A stretch of 64,000 nt of DNA from assembly GCA_964019055.1 (NCBI GenBank), contig OZ025214.1, forward strand, positions 3,772,858 through 3,836,857, given 5' to 3'. Both the position numbers and the translations under genes were made by a program. The notes under the pieces are model-generated. The model was not told where the DNA came from. It saw only the letters and a program-made list of their open reading frames with translations, and made no database searches. The stretch comes from Anthopleura xanthogrammica (taxonomy: Eukaryota; Cnidaria; Anthozoa; Actiniaria; Actiniidae). This document shows positions 1 through 12,063 of the stretch, piece after piece. Numbering within the stretch: the stretch's first letter is position 1; each line of letters begins with the position of its first letter.

Positions 1-585
1 TATTAAATAACTATTTATTTATTACCAGTTTTTTCTTCTTCGCTTTTTGCCGACTCATTGAAAGAGTCTGTCCGTAGTCAAAATTGAATAGAAGATAGTC
101 AAATTTGTCGAAAAGCTACAACAATTTTTAATAAAACCCAATTCTAAAAATATATTCCATTGGTGAAGATTTTGCTCTAATTATAAACTTTCAATTTGAA
201 TTTCACTAAGGATTTTCATGGGCAAAAGATCCCATCATCAGATCTTTTAGACATTTTGTATGATGAATGGACATCATATATAATAATATAAGTTTTCTTA
301 TGGATTTTCAGAAAATTTTAGCGTTCAATTTTTGTTACATAGAATTTAATTATATACTGTATTCCAGTTGTCTTTCATTTCATTGTATTCAGAAATTAGT
401 TAAAATAAAATATGATCGTATTCTCGTAAAAAATGCAAATAAATCATCCCGATTTTATTATCATATCTCATCCGTCAGTAAAGAAGTTTCTAATCTGGTT
501 ACACTGGAGAACTTTAAAAAAAAATTGGTATTTTAAATTTTTTCTTTCTGTGATCTTTCTTGTATCTTTAGTTCTTCGATCATGC

Positions 586-829
586 AGGGTCTTGTCGGAA
601 TTTGGAAATCAGGACCATTATCATAGACACAGCTTTAACCAATCACACGATTCGTACCATTCAGCCAATCACCGACGCTAGAACATGTCGTGCCCAATGT
701 TTCCTAGAATCGCTTTGTTTAGGGGTGAACGTTTGTGTTGATGAAGACAGCACAGCTAAATGTGAGCTGACCACTTCAGACCATATTCGAAGTGAAAGAG
801 ACTTGGTGGATGAACCGGGATGTACTTTC
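586..829 (+). pseudogene. orphan PAN/apple-like exon, 3' end destroyed by a deletion
   Basis: The exon follows a good acceptor (tctttcttgt... catgcag) and reads in phase 1, like the PAN exons of the other family copies. The segment keeps the spaced cysteines of those exons ([29 protein letters not shown]). It matches the PAN exon of gene 3 (11,640-11,893) best, and about 300 bp of upstream intron also resembles gene 3. Just after the last cysteine (TFC), the normal end (GSE plus gtaag donor) is missing. It is replaced by a promoter remnant of the next copy, so reading continues to a stop at about 878. With no donor it may be skipped in splicing. Its signal exon would lie left of the window. 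Confidence 0.6.
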
Positions 830-858
830 TGTGACGTCAGACGCGTTGCTAAGCAACC
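829..858 (+). promoter_or_regulatory. promoter remnant: TGACGTCA plus RFX-type X-box
   Basis: Positions 832-839 read TGACGTCA, a perfect CRE. Positions 845-857 read GTTGCTAAGCAAC, a palindromic X-box-like motif. The same pair lies upstream of copy 2 (5,500-5,525), but here the TATA box and signal-peptide exon that follow are deleted. The sequence jumps from aagcaacc straight to the start of intron 1 (attttgttcggtgaag). Confidence 0.5.
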
Positions 859-1920
859 ATTTTGTTCGGTGAAGTTTTAAAAAGCGCTAAAAAGGAAACT
901 TTGCTGTCTCGTCACGAAAATGATACTTTCGAACATAAGAAGACTTCGAGCTTAATAACACAAAAGGCCACACTAAACTAAAGACCAGAGCAACATAATT
1001 ACCAGAACTCAGCCGGTTTGCAAGCCATAACAGGCGGGAAGAGATAGCATGCATTACAAAGTGTTGAATAGCCCGTATACATGCACCTGTCGTTAGGCCA
1101 TACGAAGGGTTTCACGGTGAAGGTGTTAGATAGACAGCTTTGTGGCGATTTGAGCAGTGATCATTCATGATTTCTGTTGTTTATGTCACACGATTCATAG
1201 TGTAGTTGAAGCAGAAACACTCGCTCAATTTAAGTTACGACGAAGCTTCATTAAAAGTCGCCTATGGAAGGATGGGCGTCGAAGGCAGCTCACACAAAAA
1301 TTACCCAAAATGGATCAATTCGATAGAGAAAGCAACTTAAAAAACTTTAATTGCATTATATGGTAAACGCCTTTTAGGCCACTTCGAGCTTCGTCAGTAC
1401 TAACTTATTTACAATACTATGAGAGTGCTAAAAAAGGCTAAAGAAATAGCACTAGAAAAAGACAAAAGTTAAAAAACAATGTTTCACAAAATGATCAGAT
1501 CATTTGACAATGTGCTTGCAATTCGATCAGGAAACTGAATCTCGTTCGAAGTTCCTTTTCCGAACAACATATTCAGATTAAGATTTCTCCGATTAAAAGA
1601 GTCATACAAGAGAGGTCTTGTATAATAGTTAATCAGTACAGTGGAACCCCGCTCACCCGCTTTATACGGCCATCCGGTTATTACAGACAGTTTTGTAGGT
1701 CCCGACGAATAGCTGGATTACTTATATCAATAAGAATGTTTAAATTTTGGGTTCGGTTTGTAATTTTCTTGACTTAAAACCGTATACTAATAAGCAAAAT
1801 ATTGTAAACAAAGATTCGCCTATATTTTATTGAATTATAAAATATTCCTAGAAAATGAAATCATGAAACCTTTACATTTTTCCACGTTCTTGAATTTTCA
1901 TTTTGTTCGTACTATGATAG

Positions 1921-3772
1921 GTAATTGTCGCAACTTAAGATTCAAAACGAAACGAGAGAACCAACGGCTTTTAGCCAATCACACGATTGAAACCATTCAA
2001 CCAATCAAGGACTTCCAGCAATGTGTGTCAATATGTTACTTAGAATTGCTGTGTTTTGGGGTGAACTTTTGTGTTGATCAAGACGGCACACCTACGTGTG
2101 AGCTGACCAACTCAGACCATATTCGAAGTAAAAGAGACTTGGTGGACGAACCGGGATGTACTTTCTACGGATCAGAGGTAAGACAAAGGTTTAATTCCGC
2201 TGTTATACGGTCGTCTAGGCTGATCTAAGTCAGGGCATGGCTAACTCACAAATCAAACCCTGAAACGACCTCTGGCCTGATCTAAGTCAGGGCATGGCTA
2301 ACTCACAAATCGAACCCTGAAACGACCTCTGGGCTGATTTAAGTCAGGGCATGGCTAACTCACAGACCAAACCCTAAAACAACCTCTGGGCTGATCTATA
2401 AGTCAGGGCATGGCTAACTCACAGATCAAACCCTAAAACAACGTATTGGCTTATAAAAGTCAGGGTTTTATGATATTTCTTGAATATGGGATTCCTGTGT
2501 TGAAACCGCTGGTGAGAGGCGAGTGTACTTCGCTACGCCACACTTGATTTCCAACTCGTACACAGTATAGATGTAGATTGAATTTTTTGTGTCGTTTAGA
2601 CTGCATGTTCCAGTGAACCCTGCCAAAATAACGCCACATGTGAAGGAGACTTCGACTATGCTCCCGTCCCGTACAAATGTATCTGTCCCGCGGGATACTC
2701 GGGACAAGACTGCGAGAATGACGTCGATGAATGCAGTGCCGCTGGCATGAACGACTGTCACGAGAACGCAACATGCACTAACTATCATGGAGGGTACGAA
2801 TGCCAGTGTAAAGCTGGATTCCATGGCAACGGGAAAGATTGCAATGGTGAGTCACTTGAGACGTTAATAATTACAGGCCCGTCATAGGCTTGGGGTGTGA
2901 TGGGGGTGTAGGTGCGTGGGGATGCACCCCTCCAAATTCATCTACTAAAACGCTTTAAAAAGTAACGAAAGACTTCCTGGTTAAATGTAAATTTTCTTGT
3001 CTAAAAGACTGAAAGTTAAAGAAGCTCAATCACCAAATTACAAACAAATTATAAATAATGTGAAACCTTTACCGATGTTTTGCCAAGATATAGTTAGAAA
3101 CATTTTGAAATTAAAACTAAACAGTTGTTTAAATTAGACTAATTGGAAACCATCCAAAGTCCACGCGCTACGGGCGTCAGATTATTATGGTGGTATCCAG
3201 GGGTGGTATTTATAGATCAGCCAAAAGGTTGTTACAGAGAATAGCAGATTTCATAGTTACACTCCATTGCTTTGAAACAATTGTTTCAAGGTTTTTCTTT
3301 TTCTTTTCCTTCAGTGTGCAATGGCAGTGCTCCCCTGGGTATGGAAGATGGCAATATCCCTGTCGATAGCATCACTGCTTCGTCCATGTGGAATCAAAAT
3401 CACTCACCACCACGTGCCAGACTCAATATTGCAGCGGGTAGCGGGTTAACGGGAGCGTGGTCAGCTAAGCACAACAACGCATCACAGTGGTTACAGGTTG
3501 ACTTAAGCTCGATCACAGTTGTCAAAGGAATTGCTACACAAGGTCGCAGAGACTACAGTCAGTGGGTTAAAAGTTATAGCTTGCAGTACAGCTCAGCCGG
3601 TTCGCACTTTAATGACTATGAAGGAGGCAAGATCTTCAGCGGAAACAATGATCGTAATACTACTGTCAAGCATGATCTCTTACCTTATATCATTGCGAGG
3701 TACATCAGAGTACGACCAAAGACCTGGCATAGACATGTCTCGATGAGAATGGAACTGTATGGATGTAAATAA
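1921..3772 (+). CDS. copy 1: PAN-EGF-EGF-discoidin protein, lacking its own signal exon
   Basis: Three exons can be joined: 1,921-2,177 (PAN/apple-like), 2,600-2,846 (one EGF plus one EGF starting DVDEC) and 3,315-3,772 (F5/8 type C domain ending ELYGCK, stop). All have AG/GT borders and the same lengths (257, 247 and 458 bp) and phases as copy 2. The first exon with start codon and signal peptide, present in copy 2, is deleted here. The gene is either dead or is spliced in phase from a signal exon left of the window. The domains suggest a secreted adhesion protein: EGF repeats as spacers, discoidin as glycan or lipid binder. No frameshift or internal stop is seen. Confidence 0.75.
2216..2466 (+). 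repeat. 57-bp minisatellite, about 4 units, intron of copy 1
   Basis: Units begin at about 2,219, 2,276, 2,333 and 2,392 and carry the core AAGTCAGGGCATGGCTAACT. The unit is the reverse complement of the 3' tail of the tRNA-derived SINE family found elsewhere here (for example 29,693-29,935). Copy 2 has about three units at the matching place. Confidence 0.8.
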
Positions 3773-3954
3773 GGTACGAAGTTTAGTTTTTGACAACCAA
3801 GCTGATCATATGCGTCTGCAATCAAGCAACACAGCGGATTTTTTCAAGCAATTATTAAGTATGATGCTATTGGTGTCCAAGGGCCGTTTTGATCTAACAT
3901 GCATTCTGTAAATATTTTGCCGTTAATGAAATTTAATGAATCAATAGAAACCTG

Positions 3955-4104
3955 GATCTCTCCCTTGATACGAGTGGTTTTCTCCGGGATCTCCGGTTTT
4001 CCTTCCTCAAAACCTAACACGCTAAATTCCAATTCGATCTGCGAGTTAGCCGTGCCCTGACTTTGATAAAACAAGAGGTAGTTTCAGGGTTCTGAATAAA
4101 AAAA
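3955..4104 (+). mobile_element. 5'-truncated tRNA-SINE tail
   Basis: Positions from about 3,975 match the body and tail of the full SINE at 29,693-29,935: ttttctccgggatctccgg, then acgctaaattccaattcgat, then gagttagccgtgccctgac, ending in gtttcagggt. The tRNA head is missing. It sits just past the point where copies 1 and 2 stop being alike. Confidence 0.65.
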
Positions 4105-4249
4105 GAATAAATAAATAAATCTTTAAGCGTCTCAGTAGCTGCGTTCTAGCGCCTTCGTTCTAATTGGGGACACTTTTCACTCACACCCACTACCACTACA
4201 TTCAGTATTCTATGCACACAACACTCACTCGTATGTTGATTTTTACGGA

Positions 4250-4395
4250 GGGAGTAAACCAGAGAACCGGAGAAACCCTCGTAGCATATGGTGTCCGCAG
4301 GGCTCGAACCAGTGACCCAAACATTTGGAACCACAGTGGTGAAAGACGACACGTTAGCAGCGTACGCCACCCATGCCGCTACCCATAAAAGCCAT
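4250..4395 (-). mobile_element. tRNA-derived SINE head, reverse orientation
   Basis: On the minus strand a tRNA-like head (GGGTGGCGTACGCTGCTAAC as A box region, GGTTCGAGCCC as B box) is followed by the SINE body (GGTTTCTCCGGTTCTCTGG). It has no cloverleaf that would support a working tRNA gene. Confidence 0.6.
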
Positions 4396-4396
4396 A

Positions 4397-4965
4397 TATA
4401 TAACTTTGGTCTTGTAAAGCCATCATAGAGCAAATTCTTTTGACGTCGCTGAAAAATCCTCAAGCTTAAAGCCTAAAGCCTATCATTTATCTTTAGTTTA
4501 CCAACAAACTTCACTGTAGACAATCTAGGAATTAACGAATATATATGTTCAACTCGTAGAATTTGCAAGCATACATTGAGTTTCTTATCGTAATAATGCC
4601 ACGGTGAAATAAATTCCATGATTCCGCTCTCAAAGCTTTAGAGTTTAGGCTTTTTCAGCGACAACGTTAATTGAATTAGCTATATGTAGCATTGTTCTTA
4701 TCAATAATAACGCACCTTGCACGTAATACTTTTATTATTTGACTTGTGAATTATGCTTGAATTACTCATGTATCGCATTCTAATGTATCTTCTTAAGCAC
4801 TATTGAGCAAAAAGAAATCATTTTTAGAGGTGTGGTGATACGGGCAACAAAATAACACAGAATTGTTACGCTATAAGCTGCAGGGCGAATGTTTCTCGTG
4901 TGATACCGCTCCGCGCGCAGCCATTTTTTTTCTTTTTAAAGAGTATTTTAAGAGACTCAGAGCGA

Positions 4966-5050
<85 letters not shown>

Positions 5051-5490
5051 GCAGAGAGAGACAGTTAGAGGGATCAGAAAAAGAATTAGCTACATGCATG
5101 ATAATACAAATATATAATTGAAAGACAAACACTTCAAATGCTTTTTTCATGATTTTTTTACCACTTCGAAAATTTACGAATAGGATTGAATGTGTGTGAA
5201 CCACGTGAGGTTATCTTCTTTAATTCTGTTATATATGTTAATAAACATCACATAAATGGAGTTCAACTTTAATCAACGTGCTGTGTCTATTGAAGTTTTA
5301 CTGTGGTGAATATATAAACGGGGCTGTCCATCATTCTATTGTCCTCTATTACCTTAGGAGAGAAGATGTTCATGTTAGAACTGTCTAGATGCAATCTAAC
5401 AACATATGCTTTGTTCATATTTAATTTTACTATGAAATCGTAGATTTCAATGATGTATGTTTTCCTTTGACTTCTAACTCTTTGCGCGAC
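4397..5490. other. intergenic, no gene seen; (GACA)n tract at 4,966-5,050
   Basis: The stretch between copies 1 and 2 is AT-rich. The (GACA)n tract of about 21 units keeps several frames open, but those frames have no splice or domain support. Nothing else is recognised. Confidence 0.6.
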
Positions 5491-5499
5491 GTAATGCTG

Positions 5500-5560
5500 T
5501 GACATCAGACGCGTTGCTAAGCAACCGATGCCTCACACACCTTATCAAGTGAATATATAA
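5500..5560 (+). promoter_or_regulatory. promoter of copy 2: CRE-like site, X-box and TATA box
   Basis: TGACATCA at 5,500-5,507, palindromic GTTGCTAAGCAAC at 5,513-5,525 and TATATAA at 5,554-5,560 lie 120-180 bp before the start codon at 5,680. The layout fits a focused RNA polymerase II promoter with a start near 5,585. GTTGCTAAGCAAC matches the RFX X-box consensus; its use here is inferred. Confidence 0.6.
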
Positions 5561-5679
5561 TAAAAGTAGGCAGAAAACCTATGGATCATTAAAAAGGTAA
5601 AATAGATAGGAGGAATATCGCAACAAGAGATTAGACATTCAGTAAACCCGTCGCCATTACTGGTGTTGAAGGTTCCAGA

Positions 5680-8600
5680 ATGCTTCCCATATTCTTGTGG
5701 CTACTCATTCCTGTGTTTTTCCTCGCAGAAGGTAAGACAACCGAACTTTCATTTTGTTCAGTGAATTTTAAAAAGCGCTAAAAAGGAAACTTTGCTGTCT
5801 CGTCACGAAAATGATACTTTCGAACATAAGAAGACTTCGAGCTTAATAACACAAAAGGCCACACTAAACTAGTCCAGAGCAACATAATTACCAGAACTCA
5901 GCCGGTTTGCAAGCCATAACAGGCGGGAAGAGAGAGTATGCATTAGAAAGTGTTGAATAGCCCGCATACATGCACCTGTCGTTAGGCCATACGAAGGGTT
6001 TCACGGTGAAGGTGTTAGACCGACAACTATGTGGCGATTTGAACAGTGATCATTCATGATTTCTGTTGTTTATGTCACACGATTCATAGTGTAGTTGAAG
6101 CAGAAACAGTCGCTCAATTTAAGTTACGACGAAGCTTCATTAAAAGTCGCCTATGGAAGGATGGGCGTCTAACGCAGCTCGCAAAAACATTTACCCAAAA
6201 TGGATCAATTCGATAGAGAAAGCAACTTAAAAAACTTTAATTGCATTATATGGTAAACGCCTTTTAGGCCACTTCGAGCTTCGTCAGTACTAACTTATTT
6301 ACAATACTACGAGAGTGCTAAAAAAGCCTAAAGAAATAGGACTAGAAAAAGACAAAAGTTAAAAAACAATGTTTCACAAAATGATCAGAACATTTGACAA
6401 TGTGCTTCAATTCGATCAGGAAACTGAATCTCGTTCGAAGTTCCTGTTCCAAGCAACATATTTAGATTAATATTTCTCCGATTAACAGAGTCACACAAGA
6501 GAGGTCTTGTATAATAATTAATCAGTAAAGTGGAACCCCGCTCACCCGCTTAATACGGCCACCAGGTTATTACGGACAGTTTTGTAGGTCCCGACGAATA
6601 GATTACTTATATCAACAAGAACGTTTAAGTTTTGGGTTCGGTTTGTAATTTTCTTGACTTAAAACCGTATGCTAATAAGCAAAATATTGTAAACAAACAT
6701 TCGCCTATATTTTATTGAATCTTAAATGAAATATTCCTAGAAAATGAAATCATGAAACCTTTACATTTTTCCACGTTCTTGAATTTTCATTTTGTTCATA
6801 CTACTATAGGTAATTGTCGCAACTTAAGATTCAAAACGAAACGAGAGAACCAACGGCTTTTAGCCAATCACACGATTGAAACCATTCAACCAATCAAAGA
6901 CTTCGAGCAATGTGTGTCAATATGTTACTTAGAATCGCTGTGTTTTGGGGTGAACTTTTGTGTTGATGAAGACGGCACACCTACATGTGACCTGACCAAC
7001 TCAGACTATATTCGAAGTAAAAGAGACTTGGTGGACGAACCGGGATGTACTTTCTACGGATCAGAGGTAAGACAAAGGTTTAATTCCGCTGTTATACGGT
7101 CGTCTAGGCTGATCTAAATCAGGGCATGGCTAACTCACAAATCGAACCCTGAAACGACCTCTGGGCTGATCTAAGTCAGGGCATGGCTAACTCACAAATC
7201 GAACCCTGAAACAACCTCTGGGCTGATTTAAGTCATGGCATGGCTAACTAACAGATCAAACCCTAAAACAACCTATTGGCTTATAAAAGTCAGGGTATCA
7301 TGATATTTCTTAAATATGGGATTCCTGTGTTATGAAACCGCTGGTGAGAGGCGAGTGTACTTCGCTACGCCACACTTGATTTCCAACTCGTACACAGTAT
7401 AGATATAGATTGAATTTTTTGTGCCGTTTAGACTGCATGTTCCAGTGAACCCTGCCAAAATAACGCCACATGTGAAGGAGACTTCGACTATGCTCCCGTC
7501 CCGTACAAATGTATCTGTCCCGCGGGATACTCGGGACAAGACTGCGAGAATGACGTCGATGAATGCACTGCCGCTGGCATGAACGACTGTCACGAGAACG
7601 CAACATGCACTAACTATCATGGAGGGTACGAATGCCAGTGTAAAGCTGGATTCCATGGCAACGGGAAAGATTGCAATGGTAAGTCACTTGAGACGTTAAT
7701 AATTACAGGCCCGTCATAGGTTTGGGGTGTGATGGGGGTGTAGGTGCGTGGGGATGCACCCCTCCAAATTCATCTACTAAAACGTTCAAAAGGTGACAAA
7801 AGGCTTCATGGTTAAATGTAAATTTTCTTGTCTAAAAGACTGAAAGTTAAAGAAGCTCGATCACCAAACAAATTATATATAATGTGAAACCTTTACCGAT
7901 GTTTTGCCAAGATATAGTTAGAAACATTTTGAAATTAAAACTAAACCGTTGTTTAAATTAGACTAATTGGAAACCATCCAAAGTCCACGCGCTACGGGCA
8001 TCAGATTATTATTGATGGTGGTATCCAGGGGTGGTATTTATAGATCAGTCAAAAGGTTGTTACAGAGAATAGTAGATTTCATAGTTACACTCCATTGCTT
8101 TCAAACAATTGTTTCAAGTTGAGGGATTCAGGTCAACAATACAGTAAATCGGTATACAAACTTACCAACATGCTTTACCACTTACAATGGAATGATAGAA
8201 TGTTGAAGGTTTTTCTTTTTCTTCAGTGTGTAATGGCAATGTTTTCCTTGGAATGGAAAATGGCAATATCACTGACGCTAGCATCACTGCTTCGACAATG
8301 TATGATCGAAATCACTCACCACAACGTGCCAGGCTCAATATTGCACGAGTAGGCGATTATAGGGGGGCGTGGTCCGCTAAGTACAACAACGCCTCGCAGT
8401 GGTTACAGGTTGACTTAAGCTCGATCACAGTTGTTAAAGGAATTGCCACACAAGGTCGCAGTGACTACAGTCAGTGGGTTACAAGTTATAGTTTGCAGTA
8501 CAGCTCAGCTTGTTCGCACTTTGATGACTACGAAGGAGGCAAGGTCTTCAGCGGAAACAATGATCGTAATACTATTGTCAAGCATGATCTCCTACCTTAT

Positions 8601-8684
8601 ATCATTGCGAGGTACATCAGAGTACGACCAAAGACCTGGCATAGACATGTCTCGATGAGAATGGAACTGTATGGATGTAAATAA
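5680..8684 (+). CDS. copy 2: secreted PAN-EGF-EGF-discoidin protein, complete
   Basis: Four exons (5,680-5,731; 6,810-7,066; 7,432-7,678; 8,227-8,684) join in phase to 1,014 nt, 337 aa. Residues 1-17 (MLPIFLWLLIPVFFLAE) are a typical signal peptide. Residues 18-103 are a PAN/apple-like cysteine domain, 104-144 an EGF (CSSEPCQNNATC), 145-185 an EGF with a calcium-binding-type start (DVDEC) and 186-337 an F5/8 C discoidin domain with QWLQVDL and ARYIRVRP motifs. The start is chosen for the signal peptide, the TATA box upstream and the clean donor. The role is inferred: a secreted adhesion or matrix protein, with the discoidin domain as the likely ligand binder. The ligand is unknown. It is nearly identical to copy 1 outside the start of the discoidin domain. 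Confidence 0.85.
7108..7295 (+). repeat. 57-bp minisatellite, about 3 units, intron of copy 2
   Basis: Same SINE-tail unit and intron position as 2,216-2,466, with one unit fewer. The length change must postdate the tandem duplication. Confidence 0.8.
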
Positions 8685-8689
8685 GGTAC

Positions 8690-9887
8690 GAAGTTTAGTT
8701 TTTGTACGACCAGACAACCAAGCTGATTATATGCGTCTGCAATCAAACAACACAGCGGGTTTTTCCAAACGATTATTAAGTATGATGCTATTGGTGTCCA
8801 AGGGCAAAACATTACGCGGAAGCTTAAGAGGTCTATATAAATACTTGGCTCCCCTGTCTCGCTGACCCCCTTTCTTAATAATGAATGTAAACCCGGGTAG
8901 AATGGACAAATTCTCTAGTCCTCTCCATTAGTGCCGGAGAGGACGGTTACTGGATGTCCATGTACTACCTCCCCCTTCTTCCACAGAAAAATCTCGAAAT
9001 ATCTCAAATAAACACCAAATAACATCCCTTTGGAGCTGACCACGTCTTTTGTAGTAAATAGATTTACTTCGAGTTGCTTTTCTTTTTTTTTCTTTCTTTT
9101 AAGATCCAATTTGTATCAGTTCTGGAACTTAATCAAGAAGATGCAGGAATCTCGCTTTCAGCGGCTTAGCGAGCTGAAGATAATTGCATGTTTCAAGGAA
9201 GATTTTAACATTTGAATGTCTGAGCAGTCCCTTCTAGCCCCTTATGGTAAAGATCTTTCATCAAAGAAGGATATTTGAGTCCCATTCTATTAAATTCTTC
9301 CTGTAAGACTCACTTATGCGGCTAAACTCTCACTAAACACTTTTCCAAAACTTGTAGTAGATTTTTCACAGTTTAAAATGTTGTTTCAGTTAATCATGTA
9401 CATATGATAAAAATAGATAAATTAAACAAATAAATGACTTAAAAAAAGGATAATGTGCAATATTTTTTCTCACTTTCAATCTTTTCAGGTTTAACATCAT
9501 ACTTAAATAGTGAATTAAACTGTTGGGCTTTCGACTCTTCTGGAGTCTTGATCACAATGACTATACACGCGAGTCAGTTGTTACGCTCTATCATACAATT
9601 TTTGAAGATTTCCATAGCGTCTATTGTTTCTTGATTATTTTTATATTTTGTTATCAGTTTGTTTAATGTTTTGTTATTCATTTGGTAGCTGAGATTACAA
9701 ATTCGGCTGCTTTGACGTCACGTGAAAGGGGTCCATACCCAGTTACCCCATGCATTCCCGAGTTATAACTATAACAACCCGAGTTTTTTGATCGTTGGTT
9801 GCAAATATATTCCTTGGTACTGCATGTACAGACCTACTGTCTATCAATCAAAATCTGAAGGGTTTTCCGACTCTGAACTACTTGAGA
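8690..9887. other. intergenic between copy 2 and gene 3; no gene seen
   Basis: The first 110 bp are 3' flank shared with copy 1, and an AATAAA lies at about 9,007, a possible polyadenylation signal for copy 2. At 9,708-9,740 a MITE end (gctgctttgacgtcacgtg) is recognised. Short open frames have no domain or splice support. Confidence 0.5.
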
Positions 9888-11989
9888 ATGGAGTCGGAAG
9901 CAAGCTTCCCAAGAACCATTATTATACTTTTGACCCTGCTACTACTACTACTATCGATGCTCTGTAATCGCACTGAAGGTAAGATCTGTCTGTATACGTG
10001 AATCAAAAAATTAAGCACAAAAGAAATCACAATTTTTCTCCATGGAATTTGGGGCATTCCTTTCAGTTGTATTAAAATGTTAGCCTCACATTCAATATAA
10101 TTTGAAGAAGTATCCATTCTTGAGCCTCCCAGCTAAGGCAAGAACTCGGCTCAGAGTTGTGCCTGGAAGGACTTGAGTAGGAAGACAAGAATGTAGAATA
10201 TTTCCCTTCAATTCTAGTACTTTAAAATTTTGCTCGCTCTTCTCTAATTCGAGGATTTTTCTCCGGAATCTCCTCCCTCTGTAAAAATCGACCTATAATT
10301 TCTAATTGCGATTTCAGTGGAGGAAGAGCCACTCTGAGTCCATGGAAAGCCAATGCTAAATCCCATTAATTTTTTTTTCAAATTTTATATTTATTTTTTT
10401 AATTCTATTTTCTTATTTTATTCTATTTGCTGTTTCTCTCTCTTTTTCTATTATAATGTTATCACACATTCGTTTAATAAAATTGATCACGAATTTTTGA
10501 AAATGCAATCTTTCAAAAAATCAAGTTTCTATACAAGGAGAAGGAGAAGGAGAAGAAGGAAATATGGATCTTAAAAGAAACTCCGTCACCCAGGATACAT
10601 CACTCTATGTACGAGTACCGACTATGGGGGAAAAATATTAAAATTGAAATAAGTCATTCGAAAAAGTCTCCTCAGTTTCTAAAATTTGTTTTGCCTTAAT
10701 ACTAGATCTCATATGTATATCTCATTAATAAGTAATGAAGTCAAAGGAATACATAACTATATCCCAGTTTTTCCTATTGAGTCGCATAGAAGAGGTTTCA
10801 AAGAACTCAGTCGAAACAGATGTCCAATGGTTTGCTCTACAGCTTTGAGCTTTTATTCGAAATTATGCGAATATGCGGATATCTAAATAATTATTGACCT
10901 TCTCAATGTTATCTTGGATGCGAGGCTAACATGAAACACAAAAAAAATCACACTTTTTCTCGATGGAATTGGTGACATTTCTTTTGTATTCCATGTTAGC
11001 CTCGCATTTAAGATAATTTTGAGAAGCCGGGTCCATTGCACAAGCCAAACTTCTATCGTAAGTCGGCGTACTGGTTAAACCAGTTCTGTTGCTAAGTAAG
11101 AAACGAAACAAACCTTTACTATTAACGTCACACAGCTCTAATTAAAAACTTCGTGTATGTTTGGATGGTCACCTACCAGTGGTCGAAGACACCCTGGGGT
11201 TAGGTTAGATCCAAGTGAGTCTTCTTGTTGAACCTGATACCTAGCGAATGTTTGCAAGAACTGGACTAAACTTTGGTGTTTCATTCGAAACTGTTTGGCT
11301 TGGTGATGTAATACGTCCCTCCGGGTTTGGCTTTGCACGAGTTACGTTACGCAACCCTGGATTAAGATTTTTGAATTCTTGCAAATTAGAATTTAATTAT
11401 ATTTTCGATTTCAGGTGTCTTTCATTTTATTGTAGTCAGAAATTAATTAAAATAATACGTAAAATATATTTGTATTTAAGCAAACATAAAAAGAAATCAT
11501 CCAGATTTCACTATATGTTGTATCTCGTCAGTAATGATGTTTATTACACTGGTTACATCAAACATTATAGAATTTCGAAAAATTTTTCTTTTTTTCTTTC
11601 TGTGATCTTTCTTGTACCTTTTGTTCTTCGATCATGCAGGGTATTGTCGGAATTTGGAAATCAGGACCATTATGAAAGACACAGCTTTAACCAATCACAC
11701 GATTCGTACCATTCAGCCAATCACCGACGCTAGAACTTGTCGTGCCCAATGCTTCCTAGAATCGCTGTGTTTTGGGGTGAACTTTTGTGTTGATCAAAAC
11801 GGCACACCTACATGTGAGCTGACCAACTCAGACCATATTCGAAGTAAAAGAGACTTGGTGGACGAACCGGGATGTACTTTCTACGGATCAGAGGTAAGGG
11901 ATAAGACAGACTAGGAGTACACCAAGCGGTTAATGGTATTGCCATCATCATCATGTATCATCATTATCATGTATTTTTGATCATCATTT

Positions 11990-12063
<74 letters not shown>

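Noticed and set aside
602..880. 92-codon frame as a complete small gene
   Set aside because: It is a PAN exon entered in mid-frame, with an acceptor before it and a deletion scar after it; the internal Met is not a plausible start.
1640..1700. Pogo/Tigger-like transposon end (cagtggaaccccgctcaccc) at 1,640 and again at about 6,525
   Set aside because: Only one end per copy is visible and no transposase or partner end was found, so I do not call an element.
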